This document shows, piece after piece, positions 1 through 5,319 of a stretch of 5,319 nt of DNA; positions within the stretch are counted from its first letter, which is position 1, and each line of letters starts with the position of its first letter. The DNA comes from Gammaproteobacteria bacterium (GTDB taxonomy: Bacteria > Pseudomonadota > Gammaproteobacteria > Thiohalomonadales > Thiohalomonadaceae). Made by a program: the position numbers and the translations under genes. A model generated the notes under the pieces. It saw nothing but the letters and a program-made list of their open reading frames with translations, did no database searches and was not told the origin of the DNA. Location of the stretch: contig JAPHSO010000333.1 of assembly GCA_026193675.1 (NCBI GenBank), positions 1-5,319 of the forward strand, read 5' to 3'.

Positions 1-2
1 AA

Positions 3-278
3 ATTATTGAAGGTATAACAGGATTAATAAAGGCAACAGATCCGGAAATTAACGACAAAATTAACCCTGCAACTGTTGCGACTTATGTGTTACGGGTTCA
101 GTTATTTTTAAACACAAACGACCCAAACCAAAATAAGGTAAACGCATTAGCAAACGAATTAGCGCTTAAGGCAAACGGTTGGCATCCCACGGAAAGTTCG
201 TCTGAGATATTTTCACTACAGGGTAAGTTGCTAGAAGCAGCAAAATTGTTGATTTACAGGCCAATGAATAATGCATAA
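3..278 (+). CDS. C-terminal part of an unrecognised protein (5' end outside window)
   Basis: An open frame runs from the left edge of the window to a TAA at 276-278, giving 91 residues with no internal stop. An internal GTG at 87 could start a 63-residue protein, but the frame is equally protein-like upstream of it (IIEGITGLIKATDPEINDK), so I read this as the C-terminal end of a longer gene. The product is hydrophilic, rich in Asn, Ala and Leu, with likely helical stretches (KVNALANELALKANG and LLEAAKLLIY) and no Cys, signal peptide or membrane segment. I do not recognise the family. The stop codon lies inside GCATAAC, which resembles the first core of an integron attC site, a common arrangement for cassette genes. 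Together with the AT-rich composition this suggests a cassette-borne gene, but that is inference. A small complete protein starting at GTG 87 remains possible. Confidence 0.5.
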   Translation: MIEGITGLIKATDPEINDKINPATVATYVLRVQLFLNTNDPNQNKVNALANELALKANGWHPTESSSEIFSLQGKLLEAAKLLIYRPMNNA

Positions 279-325
279 CAAGGCACTCCAGCTTAATCGT
301 CATACACATTAAGAAGAGGTTAATA
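273..325 (+). other. Possible degenerate or truncated attC site
   Basis: GCATAAC (273-279) resembles the RYYYAAC core that opens an attC site, and GTTAATA (319-325) resembles the GTTRRRY core that closes one; TAAC and GTTA can pair. Between them is a perfect 6-bp inverted repeat, CTTAAT (292-297) and ATTAAG (308-313), with a 10-base loop. Against a full attC, the total is only about 53 bp, the inner arms beyond that repeat pair poorly, and there is no symmetrical unpaired spacer on the 3' side. The AAGAGG at 314-319 also serves as the ribosome binding site of the next gene. It could be a decayed attC or simply an intergenic hairpin. Confidence 0.3.
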
Positions 326-1208
326 TGAAAATTACTCACTACCTCTACAACACTTTCATAATCGAAACGGGTGATAAAAAAATAGCCATTGATCCTGGCG
401 GTTTAATGTTTTATTTTTTTAGATTCACAACATTAATCCCAAAGTCTGAATGGGAAAGCATCACACATATTTTTGTAACCCATGGCGATCCTGATCATTA
501 CTGGCATATGGACAGAGTAGCAAAAGCATCTAACGCCCCTGTTATTTGTAATAAAACAATGGTTAGAAATATTGGAGGGAAAGCATTAATGTTAGGTCCG
601 CGAGATAAGGGGCTGGCTTTTACAACATCTGTGGAAAAATTTCATACGATTTCTGTGGATGAAACCATTGAGCTAGATGGAATGTCAATAACAGGGATTA
701 AGGCAGTTCACGGACCTGTTACTTTTAAGGTTGGCCCTCTGTCTAGAACGTTTACGCCAGGCCCCAATGAGAGAGTCGGCTGGGGGGCAATTGGTTTTAA
801 TATTGGGCTTGATGGTAAAAGTATAGTGAATCTTGGGGATACGCTTCTTCTTGAAAAAGAGTGGCAGAGTATCAAAAACCCTGATGTTTTAATGATTCCC
901 ATTGGTGGAAATACGATTCCAAACACCATGGATGAAAAAGAGGCGATAGAGGCGGTAAGAATAATGCGACCAAAACTTGTAATTCCCTGCCATTATAACG
1001 CTCCCGCACTGTTTTCTAAAGAATATGGTCATTCTGATGACAAGATGTTTAAAGAAGAGGTTGAAAAAATGGGAATTAAGTGTGTCATCCTTCAACAAGG
1101 TGATTCAATAGAAATTTAGCTCTTATGTATGAATTAAATGCGTATTACAAATCGTTTCACTGGAATGTTACTTCGCTACCACTTCGTAAAATCCAGTAAA
1201 CTTAGTCG
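320..1208 (+). mobile_element. Putative integron gene cassette carrying the MBL-fold hydrolase
   Basis: If the GTT cores at 319-321 and 1208-1210 are the recombination points (cut between G and TT), the unit between them is an 889-bp cassette: a few bases of leader, one ORF, and its attC at the 3' end. This fits the usual cassette plan of a single promoterless gene with its start codon very close to the upstream junction and its attC downstream in the same orientation. The segment is clearly more AT-rich than the hydrogenase and pps genes to its right. The right boundary is supported by a well-formed attC. The left boundary depends on the weaker site at 273-325. No integrase, attI or cassette promoter lies in the window. 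Confidence 0.45.
325..1119 (+). CDS. Metallo-beta-lactamase-fold hydrolase, UlaG/NAPE-PLD-like
   Basis: This 264-residue protein has the MBL fold plan of the UlaG-like metal-dependent hydrolases. The N-terminal strands MKITHYLYNTFIIETGDKKIAIDPGG are followed by the metal motif THGDPDH, giving H53, D55, D57 and H58. Further likely ligands are H129 (AVHGP), D172 (LGDT) and H223 (IPCHYN). The second His of the canonical HxHxDH motif is replaced by Asp55, so metal preference or site geometry may differ from standard two-zinc enzymes. There is no signal peptide, so the protein is probably cytoplasmic. Family members cleave varied esters, lactones and phosphodiesters; the substrate cannot be read from the sequence. 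The start at 325 is supported by AAGAGG five bases upstream and by the UlaG-like beginning. The gene sits between a GTT core six bases before its ATG and an attC-like site 22 bp after its stop, and probably depends on an upstream cassette promoter. Fold is secure; function is unknown. Confidence 0.85.
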   Translation: MKITHYLYNTFIIETGDKKIAIDPGGLMFYFFRFTTLIPKSEWESITHIFVTHGDPDHYWHMDRVAKASNAPVICNKTMVRNIGGKALMLGPRDKGLAFTTSVEKFHTISVDETIELDGMSITGIKAVHGPVTFKVGPLSRTFTPGPNERVGWGAIGFNIGLDGKSIVNLGDTLLLEKEWQSIKNPDVLMIPIGGNTIPNTMDEKEAIEAVRIMRPKLVIPCHYNAPALFSKEYGHSDDKMFKEEVEKMGIKCVILQQGDSIEI

Positions 1209-1214
1209 TTAATC
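1142..1214 (+). other. attC-like integron recombination site (73 bp)
   Basis: The layout matches an attC: R'' GTATTAC (1142-1148), a 5-base spacer, L'' GTTTCACTGGA (1154-1164), a variable loop (1165-1191), L' TCCAGTAAAC (1192-1201), a 6-base spacer, and R' GTTAATC (1208-1214). L'' and L' pair as GTTT/AAAC plus ACTGGA/TCCAGT, ten base pairs interrupted by one extrahelical C at 1158. Such an extrahelical base in L'' is the feature IntI integrases read in folded bottom-strand attC sites. The loop has a further short pairing, TTAC (1168-1171) with GTAA (1186-1189). Weak points: R'' departs from RYYYAAC at two positions and R' from GTTRRRY at one, so the outer arms pair imperfectly. A chance hairpin is the alternative, but the arm, bulge and spacer geometry is hard to get by chance. 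Confidence 0.65.
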
Positions 1215-1233
1215 AAGGATAATAAGTTTTCAA

Positions 1234-1626
1234 CTATTCAGACCTTCCTCGCTTATAGCGATAGCGCCGACTCCTCTGTTTTTGAACATTTATCGCATCA
1301 ACCATTTCATCCTCAGTTAGATATCCATCGCCATCAATATCAATCTCATCAAATTTGATGGTTGTTGAGAATCGTCGCATCGGTTTTCCTGTTAATTTTC
1401 GTCGCTCCTCTATCTGCTCAACAAACCGTTGATACTCATCCCGGCTAAGGGTGCCACTTTTATCTATATCGTGTATGGAAAAGACCTGCGCATTCGTTGG
1501 TTTACTTCGATGATGCAAATTCCCATTCTGAGGTTGAGCCGCATAGAGAGGGGCCACCCCATAAGTGCAGAAGCTCAGAAACCCTAATGCCACGGTCAAT
1601 AGTCTGTATCGGTAACCTTTGTTCAT
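1234..1626 (-). CDS. Secreted small protein with two EF-hand calcium-binding loops
   Basis: From the chosen start the product is 130 residues. An N-terminal signal peptide (MNKGYRYR, then a hydrophobic stretch to about residue 27, with likely cleavage near LYA-AQP) predicts Sec export. Two canonical 12-residue EF-hand loops follow: DIDKSGTLSRDE (residues 53-64) and DIDGDGYLTEDE (96-107), each with acidic or oxygen ligands at positions 1, 3 and 5 and Glu at 12. The C-terminus is strongly basic (RSRRYRYKRGR). An upstream in-frame ATG at 1683 would overlap the hydrogenase gene by 47 bases and hide the signal peptide. The ATG at 1626 lies 10 bases after the hydrogenase stop with GGAA just upstream, so I prefer it. 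Close spacing suggests co-transcription with, and perhaps translational coupling to, the hydrogenase small subunit. It may bind calcium in the periplasm, as a partner or assembly factor of the hydrogenase; that role is inference. Confidence 0.8.
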   Translation of the reverse strand: MNKGYRYRLLTVALGFLSFCTYGVAPLYAAQPQNGNLHHRSKPTNAQVFSIHDIDKSGTLSRDEYQRFVEQIEERRKLTGKPMRRFSTTIKFDEIDIDGDGYLTEDEMVDAINVQKQRSRRYRYKRGRSE

Positions 1627-1636
1627 ATCATTTCCA

Positions 1637-2842
1637 TTACTTTGTCGATTTGAGGTACTTTTCCAGTGCATTAAGCTGTTCATCTGAAATATCTAACCTT
1701 CGGTGTGAGCGAATCTCACCTGAACGGAGTAGATCGGCGACTTTGCTCGGTTTCGTTTCCAGATCTGCCGTATTGGCTGAGTGACAGTAGACACAGTTGT
1801 CCTCATACACTATCTCACCATGCTCTACACCTGAGGTTGCTGTTGAATCTGTACTCTGAATGCGACCTTGAGCCGGCACCGGAACTTCATCCAGGTTTTT
1901 ATAAAAACCACCTCTATCCCAAAACCCAGGTTCGGAACAACCGATACAGGGGTGACCTGACTCGATTGGGAAGCTGGTCCCTTCATTCCATTTATGCACA
2001 GCACAAGAGTTATGAGTCACCGGCCCCTTACATCCCAGTTTATAGAGGCACCATCCCTTTCTGGCCCCCTCATCATCAAACTGCTCTGCAAACATCCCCT
2101 TCTGATAATAGTGGTAACGTGAACAGCGGTCATGAACCGTTTCGCCATAATAGATCAGTGGTCGATTGAGCTTATCGAGCGCAGGAAATCTATCAAAGAC
2201 CAGGTAATGGGCCAAAACACCACTAATCGCTATGGGCAGAGGTGGGCAGCCGGGAAGATTGATAAGTGTCCGCTCAGGGATCGAACCCTCCTTCATAAGA
2301 TCCCCCACCCCCATTGCGCCGGTTGGATTGGGACTGGCTCCGGGCAGGCCACCAAAGGTGGCACAAGTTCCGATGGCAATCACCGCTGCTGCTCCCTCTG
2401 CACTCTCTTGAAGGATATCCAAATTAGTTCTTCCGGCAATTGTGGAATAGGCCCCATCTAGCCCCACAGGAATGGAGCCATCAACGATAAGAATGTATTG
2501 ACCAAAATGGTTCTTGATTGTGTCAGCTTTTGCGGCCTCAGCCCCCTCTCCAGAGGCGGCCTGCAACGTATGGTGATAATCGAGCGAAATATAGTCAAAT
2601 ATCAACGACTCAATGGTTGGCGCATGTGAACGGGTGAAAGACTCTGTGCAACCGGTACACTCTTGAAACGAGAGCCAAATGACCGGTGGTCTGACTGAGT
2701 GGCTGAGCTTATCCTTTAGTGCAGGCATTGCTCCGGCCGGAATGGCAAGCAGCGTGGCCATGGTAGAACAGAGCTTCAGGAACGCACGTCGACTGATTCC
2801 ATTTTGAGTCAGATGAGCACCAAAAGTATCGCGTTTAGACAT
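1637..2842 (-). CDS. [NiFe] hydrogenase small subunit with fused C-terminal c-type cytochrome domain
   Basis: This 401-residue protein belongs to the HyaA/HupS/HynS family: the electron-transferring subunit of periplasmic [NiFe] hydrogenases, which passes electrons from the active site in the large subunit through three Fe-S clusters. A Tat signal (SRRAFLK, residues 17-23, then a hydrophobic segment) directs folded export. Cluster ligands are all visible: proximal C62, C65, C160, C199; distal H237, C240, C265, C271; medial C280, C299, C302. The proximal motif is ECTGC and the second region GTCATFGG, so the two supernumerary cysteines of oxygen-tolerant enzymes are absent. After GFWD the usual C-terminal transmembrane anchor is missing. 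A roughly 30-residue linker leads instead to a cytochrome c module (about 340-401) with CVYCH at 350-354. No Met follows the haem motif; H380 is a candidate sixth ligand. The start has AAGGAA at 2847-2852. No large-subunit gene follows in the window. Confidence 0.93.
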   Translation of the reverse strand: MSKRDTFGAHLTQNGISRRAFLKLCSTMATLLAIPAGAMPALKDKLSHSVRPPVIWLSFQECTGCTESFTRSHAPTIESLIFDYISLDYHHTLQAASGEGAEAAKADTIKNHFGQYILIVDGSIPVGLDGAYSTIAGRTNLDILQESAEGAAAVIAIGTCATFGGLPGASPNPTGAMGVGDLMKEGSIPERTLINLPGCPPLPIAISGVLAHYLVFDRFPALDKLNRPLIYYGETVHDRCSRYHYYQKGMFAEQFDDEGARKGWCLYKLGCKGPVTHNSCAVHKWNEGTSFPIESGHPCIGCSEPGFWDRGGFYKNLDEVPVPAQGRIQSTDSTATSGVEHGEIVYEDNCVYCHSANTADLETKPSKVADLLRSGEIRSHRRLDISDEQLNALEKYLKSTK

Positions 2843-2846
2843 CTTT

Positions 2847-2852
2847 TTCCTT
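2847..2852 (-). promoter_or_regulatory. Ribosome binding site of the hydrogenase small subunit
   Basis: On the minus strand AAGGAA lies four bases upstream of the ATG at 2842, a good Shine-Dalgarno match. It fixes the start that gives a complete Tat signal. Confidence 0.7.
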
Positions 2853-2863
2853 CGCTATCAGCA

Positions 2864-2959
2864 ACCAGATATTGGTAGTTAACATCTCTTATTAACTATA
2901 TGACATATCTGATAACTTACCAGATAGATGTATCTCTCATGTGAAATATTTAACCACAT
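2864..2959. promoter_or_regulatory. Candidate operator/promoter region between divergent hydrogenase and SDR genes
   Basis: This AT-rich part of the 272-bp divergent intergenic region contains three separate dyads. TAGTTAA (2876-2882) pairs with TTAACTA (2892-2898), spacer 9. TATCTG (2906-2911) pairs with CAGATA (2921-2926), spacer 9. ATGTG (2939-2943) pairs with CACAT (2955-2959), spacer 11. The octamer ACCAGATA also occurs as a direct repeat (2864-2871 and 2919-2926). Such dyads can be binding sites for dimeric regulators, and their position upstream of the hydrogenase gene fits a control function. I find no convincing match to FNR, CRP or sigma-54 consensus sites, and short dyads arise easily in AT-rich DNA. 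The rest of the intergenic region (2960-3114) shows nothing firm. Confidence 0.3.
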
Positions 2960-3114
2960 CCTGATCATCAATCCACAGGGATACGGGATTCCGATGACTA
3001 TTCAGAATCTAGTTCAGAGCGTAAAAATAATTCGCCAAAAACCTTTATCTCTATTCATACTTGAGAAGCGCAGAAAGTTGCACCTCATATCACTTTTTTC
3101 TTTAAGATTGCTAT

Positions 3115-3891
3115 ATGAAGAATATATTAATCACCGGTGCCCGAAGTGGAATCGGCCTGGATGTCGCCAAGAGACTGTTGGAGCGTGGTCATACCGTTTT
3201 TGCTACGGTGCATCATCAGTCTTCCGTTGTCTCACTACAAAGCGAGTTGGCCGTCTATGGTGAGCGTGCGATTGTTGAGAAACTTGATATTCTAGACGAT
3301 GAAGATCGTCTAAAAGTACAAGACTGGGATATTGATATCCTGATCAATAACGCCGCTATTGGAGACTCCGGTCCTTTGAGCACAATTCCTGCACAAAGGG
3401 TAAAAGATGTATTGGAAACCAATGTGGTTGCTACGCTACAGCTCACCCAACAGGTTCTGTTGAAGATGAGGGAGCGACGCCGAGGTCGCATTATCTTTAT
3501 CAGCTCTTTGGCAGGGCTGATCCCCACCCCCTTCATATCACCCTACGCATTGACCAAGCATGCGATTGAAAACATTGCCGGCTCACTGAGAGGTGAGTTG
3601 AAATCATTTGGTATCGATGTCTCATTGATTAACCCAGGTGGTTACAACACTGGGTTTAATGAAAAAAACATCCAGAAGAAATATGAGTGGCTAGATATTG
3701 AACAGCTCGATCCTTTAGAGCAACGAAGGATGAAAAGGGAGGAGTCGATCATCTACACCTTTGAGATGAAAAGCACAGCAAGCATCGCGAAGCAGATTGT
3801 GAAAGCGGTTGAAGCCAGACACCCTAAACGTCGTTACAGCGCCCCATTTTGGCAATCCTGGGGTGTCTTTTTTATCAGGATGTTCAGTTAG
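3115..3891 (+). CDS. Short-chain dehydrogenase/reductase (classical SDR)
   Basis: This 258-residue protein is a classical NAD(P)-dependent SDR with a Rossmann fold. Visible motifs are the dinucleotide loop TGARSGIG (residues 7-14), D58 (adenine contact region, KLDILD), NNAA (78-81), catalytic N103 (ETNV), S131 (ISSLAG) and YALTK with Y144 and K148, followed by the NPGGYNTG segment (173-180). All four catalytic residues are present, so it should be an active cytoplasmic oxidoreductase, probably acting on a carbonyl or alcohol; the substrate cannot be deduced. The C-terminus (RRYSAPFWQSWGVFFIRMFS) is aromatic and ends abruptly. The ATG at 3115 opens directly into the Rossmann strand MKNILITG, which settles the start, but the ribosome binding site is poor. 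The gene diverges from the hydrogenase gene and converges on ppsR with only 20 bp between stop codons. Confidence 0.9.
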   Translation: MKNILITGARSGIGLDVAKRLLERGHTVFATVHHQSSVVSLQSELAVYGERAIVEKLDILDDEDRLKVQDWDIDILINNAAIGDSGPLSTIPAQRVKDVLETNVVATLQLTQQVLLKMRERRRGRIIFISSLAGLIPTPFISPYALTKHAIENIAGSLRGELKSFGIDVSLINPGGYNTGFNEKNIQKKYEWLDIEQLDPLEQRRMKREESIIYTFEMKSTASIAKQIVKAVEARHPKRRYSAPFWQSWGVFFIRMFS

Positions 3892-3911
3892 CCGAGGAAG
3901 ATGAACTATCG

Positions 3912-4739
3912 CTATCCATGTAACCTGCGTTCCAAACCACTGGTTTGCAGGATAGTGGTCGCAATCTCCTCGATAGAGACCGCACTGGTATCAAGAAATG
4001 GTATCTGTTGTGCTCGATAGATCTTCTCTACCGCATTGACCTCATATTGGCACTGCTGATACTCAGCATAGTTACTATCGGGCCTGCGCTCTTTCCGAAT
4101 CTGCTGCAGTCGCTCTGGGGCAATCGACAGTCCAAAAAGTTTGTCGCGATAGGGTTCAAGAACAGCAGGGAGACGCGAGCTCTCCAGATCATCATCCACC
4201 AGCGGATAGTTGGCCGCCAGAATTCCATACTGCAGCGCAAGAAAAAGACAGGTGGGAGTCTTACCACTACGTGAAACACCCAACAGAATAATATCTGCCT
4301 CTGGAAAGTGCTTCAGGGTATTACCATCATCATTTGCCAGTGAAAAGTTGAGGGCATCGATTCGCGCTTTGTAGGTCGAGTAGACACCCATACCATGAGT
4401 ACGTCCTACGGCATGAGCCGACCTGATACCCAGCTCATCTTCTAGTGGATGGATAAAGGTGTTGAGCAGATCAAACATCATGCCTGCGCTCTGCTCAATA
4501 ATCTTTCTAATCTCTTTATCGATCAGCGTGCTGAACAGCAGTGGCTTATAACCATATCTCTCTGCCGCCGCATTGATCTGCTCAACCGCCGCCTCTGCCT
4601 TTGCAATAGAGTCGATAAAGGGGAGATTGGTCTGCTCAAACTCAATCGATTCAAATTGAGTGAGCAGACTATGCCCCATCGTCTCAGCAGTTATGCCGGT
4701 ACGATCAGAGAGAAAAAATGCTGCGCGTTTCATAGGCAT
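3912..4739 (-). CDS. ppsR: PEP synthase regulatory protein (bifunctional kinase/pyrophosphorylase)
   Basis: This 275-residue protein matches the PpsR (DUF299/PSRP) family in length and motifs. It opens with RAAFFLSDRTGITAETMGHSLL, the family's N-terminal signature, carries VGRTHGM near residues 111-117, and has a P-loop GVSRSGKT at 154-161 (K160, T161), followed by the Tyr/Pro-rich NYPLVDDDL and the SxLPAVLEPYRDKLFGLSI region. In the family the enzyme uses ADP to phosphorylate a threonine next to the catalytic histidine of PEP synthase, inactivating it, and uses phosphate to reverse this, releasing pyrophosphate. It acts in the cytoplasm at the pyruvate/PEP switch. It starts 12 bp after the ppsA stop on the same strand, implying one transcript. 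Two near starts exist, at 4739 and at M3 (4733); neither has a strong ribosome binding site, which also fits coupling to ppsA. Confidence 0.95.
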   Translation of the reverse strand: MPMKRAAFFLSDRTGITAETMGHSLLTQFESIEFEQTNLPFIDSIAKAEAAVEQINAAAERYGYKPLLFSTLIDKEIRKIIEQSAGMMFDLLNTFIHPLEDELGIRSAHAVGRTHGMGVYSTYKARIDALNFSLANDDGNTLKHFPEADIILLGVSRSGKTPTCLFLALQYGILAANYPLVDDDLESSRLPAVLEPYRDKLFGLSIAPERLQQIRKERRPDSNYAEYQQCQYEVNAVEKIYRAQQIPFLDTSAVSIEEIATTILQTSGLERRLHG

Positions 4740-4751
4740 AGCGTAACGCTT

Positions 4752-5319
4752 TTAACATGCTGCCGTCTTCAACCCTTCACCATCAATTTTTGCCTCTTTG
4801 GCCAGGAACTGACCGGTCTGCACCACGGTATCTGGATTGAGAGAGATACTGCTAATCCCCTCCTCCAGCAGCCACTTGGCAAGGTCGGGATGATCGGATG
4901 GACCCTGTCCACAGATCCCCACATACTTACCCTGCTTATGGCAGGCGGCAATCGCCAGATGCAGCATCTTCTTTACCGCAGGATCCCGCTCATCAAAGGC
5001 GTGGGCAATCAGACCTGAATCTCGGTCCAGGCCGAGGGTGAGTTGGGTCATGTCATTAGAACCAATCGAGAAGCCATCAAAGAACTCCAGGAACTCATCG
5101 GCAAGGATCGCATTGGATGGTAGCTCACACATCATGATAATGCGCAGCCCATTCTGGCCCCGCTCAAGACCATTCTCGGCAAGCAGCTTAATCACCCCTT
5201 CAGCCTCTGTCATGGTGCGCACAAATGGGATCATGATCTCAACGTTGGTAAATCCCATCTCATCACGTACCCGCTTGGGGGCGTGACACTCCAGCTCAAA
5301 GGCTCGTCTAAAATCTGTT
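4752..5319 (-). CDS. ppsA: Phosphoenolpyruvate synthase, C-terminal part (5' end outside window)
   Basis: The frame is open from the right edge to TAA at 4752-4754, giving the last 188 residues of a protein that is about 790 residues in this family. The fragment reads [16 protein letters not shown], then [59 protein letters not shown] and [10 protein letters not shown], the hallmark C-terminal PEP/pyruvate-binding barrel of PpsA. The Cys of GICGQ (fragment residue 136) is the expected catalytic cysteine. The enzyme converts pyruvate, ATP and water to PEP, AMP and phosphate, which is needed for gluconeogenesis. The phosphohistidine and the regulatory threonine touched by PpsR lie upstream, outside the window. 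An ATG at 5258 is internal, not a start, because recognisable PpsA sequence continues past it. After the conserved end there is a short tail, about 14 residues ([14 protein letters not shown]), longer than I expect for typical members. Confidence 0.96.
   Translation of the reverse strand, partial: TDFRRAFELECHAPKRVRDEMGFTNVEIMIPFVRTMTEAEGVIKLLAENGLERGQNGLRIIMMCELPSNAILADEFLEFFDGFSIGSNDMTQLTLGLDRDSGLIAHAFDERDPAVKKMLHLAIAACHKQGKYVGICGQGPSDHPDLAKWLLEEGISSISLNPDTVVQTGQFLAKEAKIDGEGLKTAAC

Noticed and set aside
1627..1683. Longer start (ATG 1683) for the EF-hand protein
   Set aside because: It would overlap the hydrogenase gene by 47 bases and place 19 polar residues before the signal peptide; the ATG at 1626 has better spacing and a GGAA upstream.
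1705..2461. Two plus-strand ORFs (1705-2169 and 2132-2461) inside the hydrogenase gene
   Set aside because: They are antisense shadows of the hydrogenase frame, Cys/His/Arg/Ser-rich in the manner of reverse-frame translations and without motifs.
2854..2876. Sigma-54 type promoter upstream of the hydrogenase gene
   Set aside because: A GG and GC pair can be found but the spacing is off by one and it sits almost on the ribosome binding site.
2939..2959. CRP-type site at the ATGTG/CACAT dyad
   Set aside because: Only one half (TGTGA) fits; the second half at the proper spacing reads TAACC.
2928..3263. Plus-strand ORF of 111 codons overlapping the start of the SDR gene
   Set aside because: It overlaps the well-supported SDR in another frame, its sequence has no recognisable motif, and it starts inside the AT-rich intergenic region with no ribosome binding site.
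4740..4750. Small palindrome between ppsA and ppsR as a terminator
   Set aside because: A 4-bp stem with a 3-base loop and no T tract is too weak to be a terminator.
4449..5018. Plus-strand ORF of 189 codons spanning the ppsR start and ppsA end
   Set aside because: It lies antisense to two confidently identified genes and has no domain features of its own.

Overview
The window looks like part of a gammaproteobacterial chromosome, most plausibly from a sulfur- or hydrogen-oxidising lineage. The evidence is a PEP synthase and its regulator that read as gammaproteobacterial, plus a periplasmic uptake-type [NiFe] hydrogenase small subunit. Lineage is inferred from protein flavour only; no rRNA or taxonomic marker is present.

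Left part (1-1214): an AT-rich stretch with the hallmarks of the end of an integron gene-cassette array. It holds the tail of an unrecognised small protein, then a metallo-beta-lactamase-fold hydrolase whose start codon lies a few bases after a GTT core. The hydrolase gene is followed by a 73-bp attC-like recombination site (1142-1214) with paired arms, an extrahelical C and symmetrical spacers. Reading direction and the attC position at the 3' side suggest that any integrase and attI lie to the left, outside the window, and that this is the last cassette. The array stops about 20 bp from the 3' end of the oppositely oriented hydrogenase unit. Base composition changes there (sample 60-base lines: 19/60 G+C inside the hydrolase gene, 34/60 inside the hydrogenase gene).

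Middle part (1234-2842, minus strand): a two-gene unit. The first gene is a Tat-exported [NiFe] hydrogenase small subunit with all the usual Fe-S ligands. In place of the usual C-terminal membrane anchor it carries a fused c-type cytochrome domain (CVYCH). Ten bases downstream lies a small secreted protein with two canonical EF-hand loops. No large subunit follows; the unit runs straight into the cassette array. This small-subunit/cytochrome fusion with a coupled EF-hand partner is the most unusual system here.

Right part (2843-5319): a 272-bp divergent intergenic region with several dyads, then a classical short-chain dehydrogenase on the plus strand. It converges on ppsR, the bifunctional kinase/pyrophosphorylase that switches PEP synthase off and on. 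ppsR lies immediately downstream of, and on the same strand as, ppsA, of which only the C-terminal quarter is in the window. ppsA and ppsR form a control module at the pyruvate/PEP node of gluconeogenesis.
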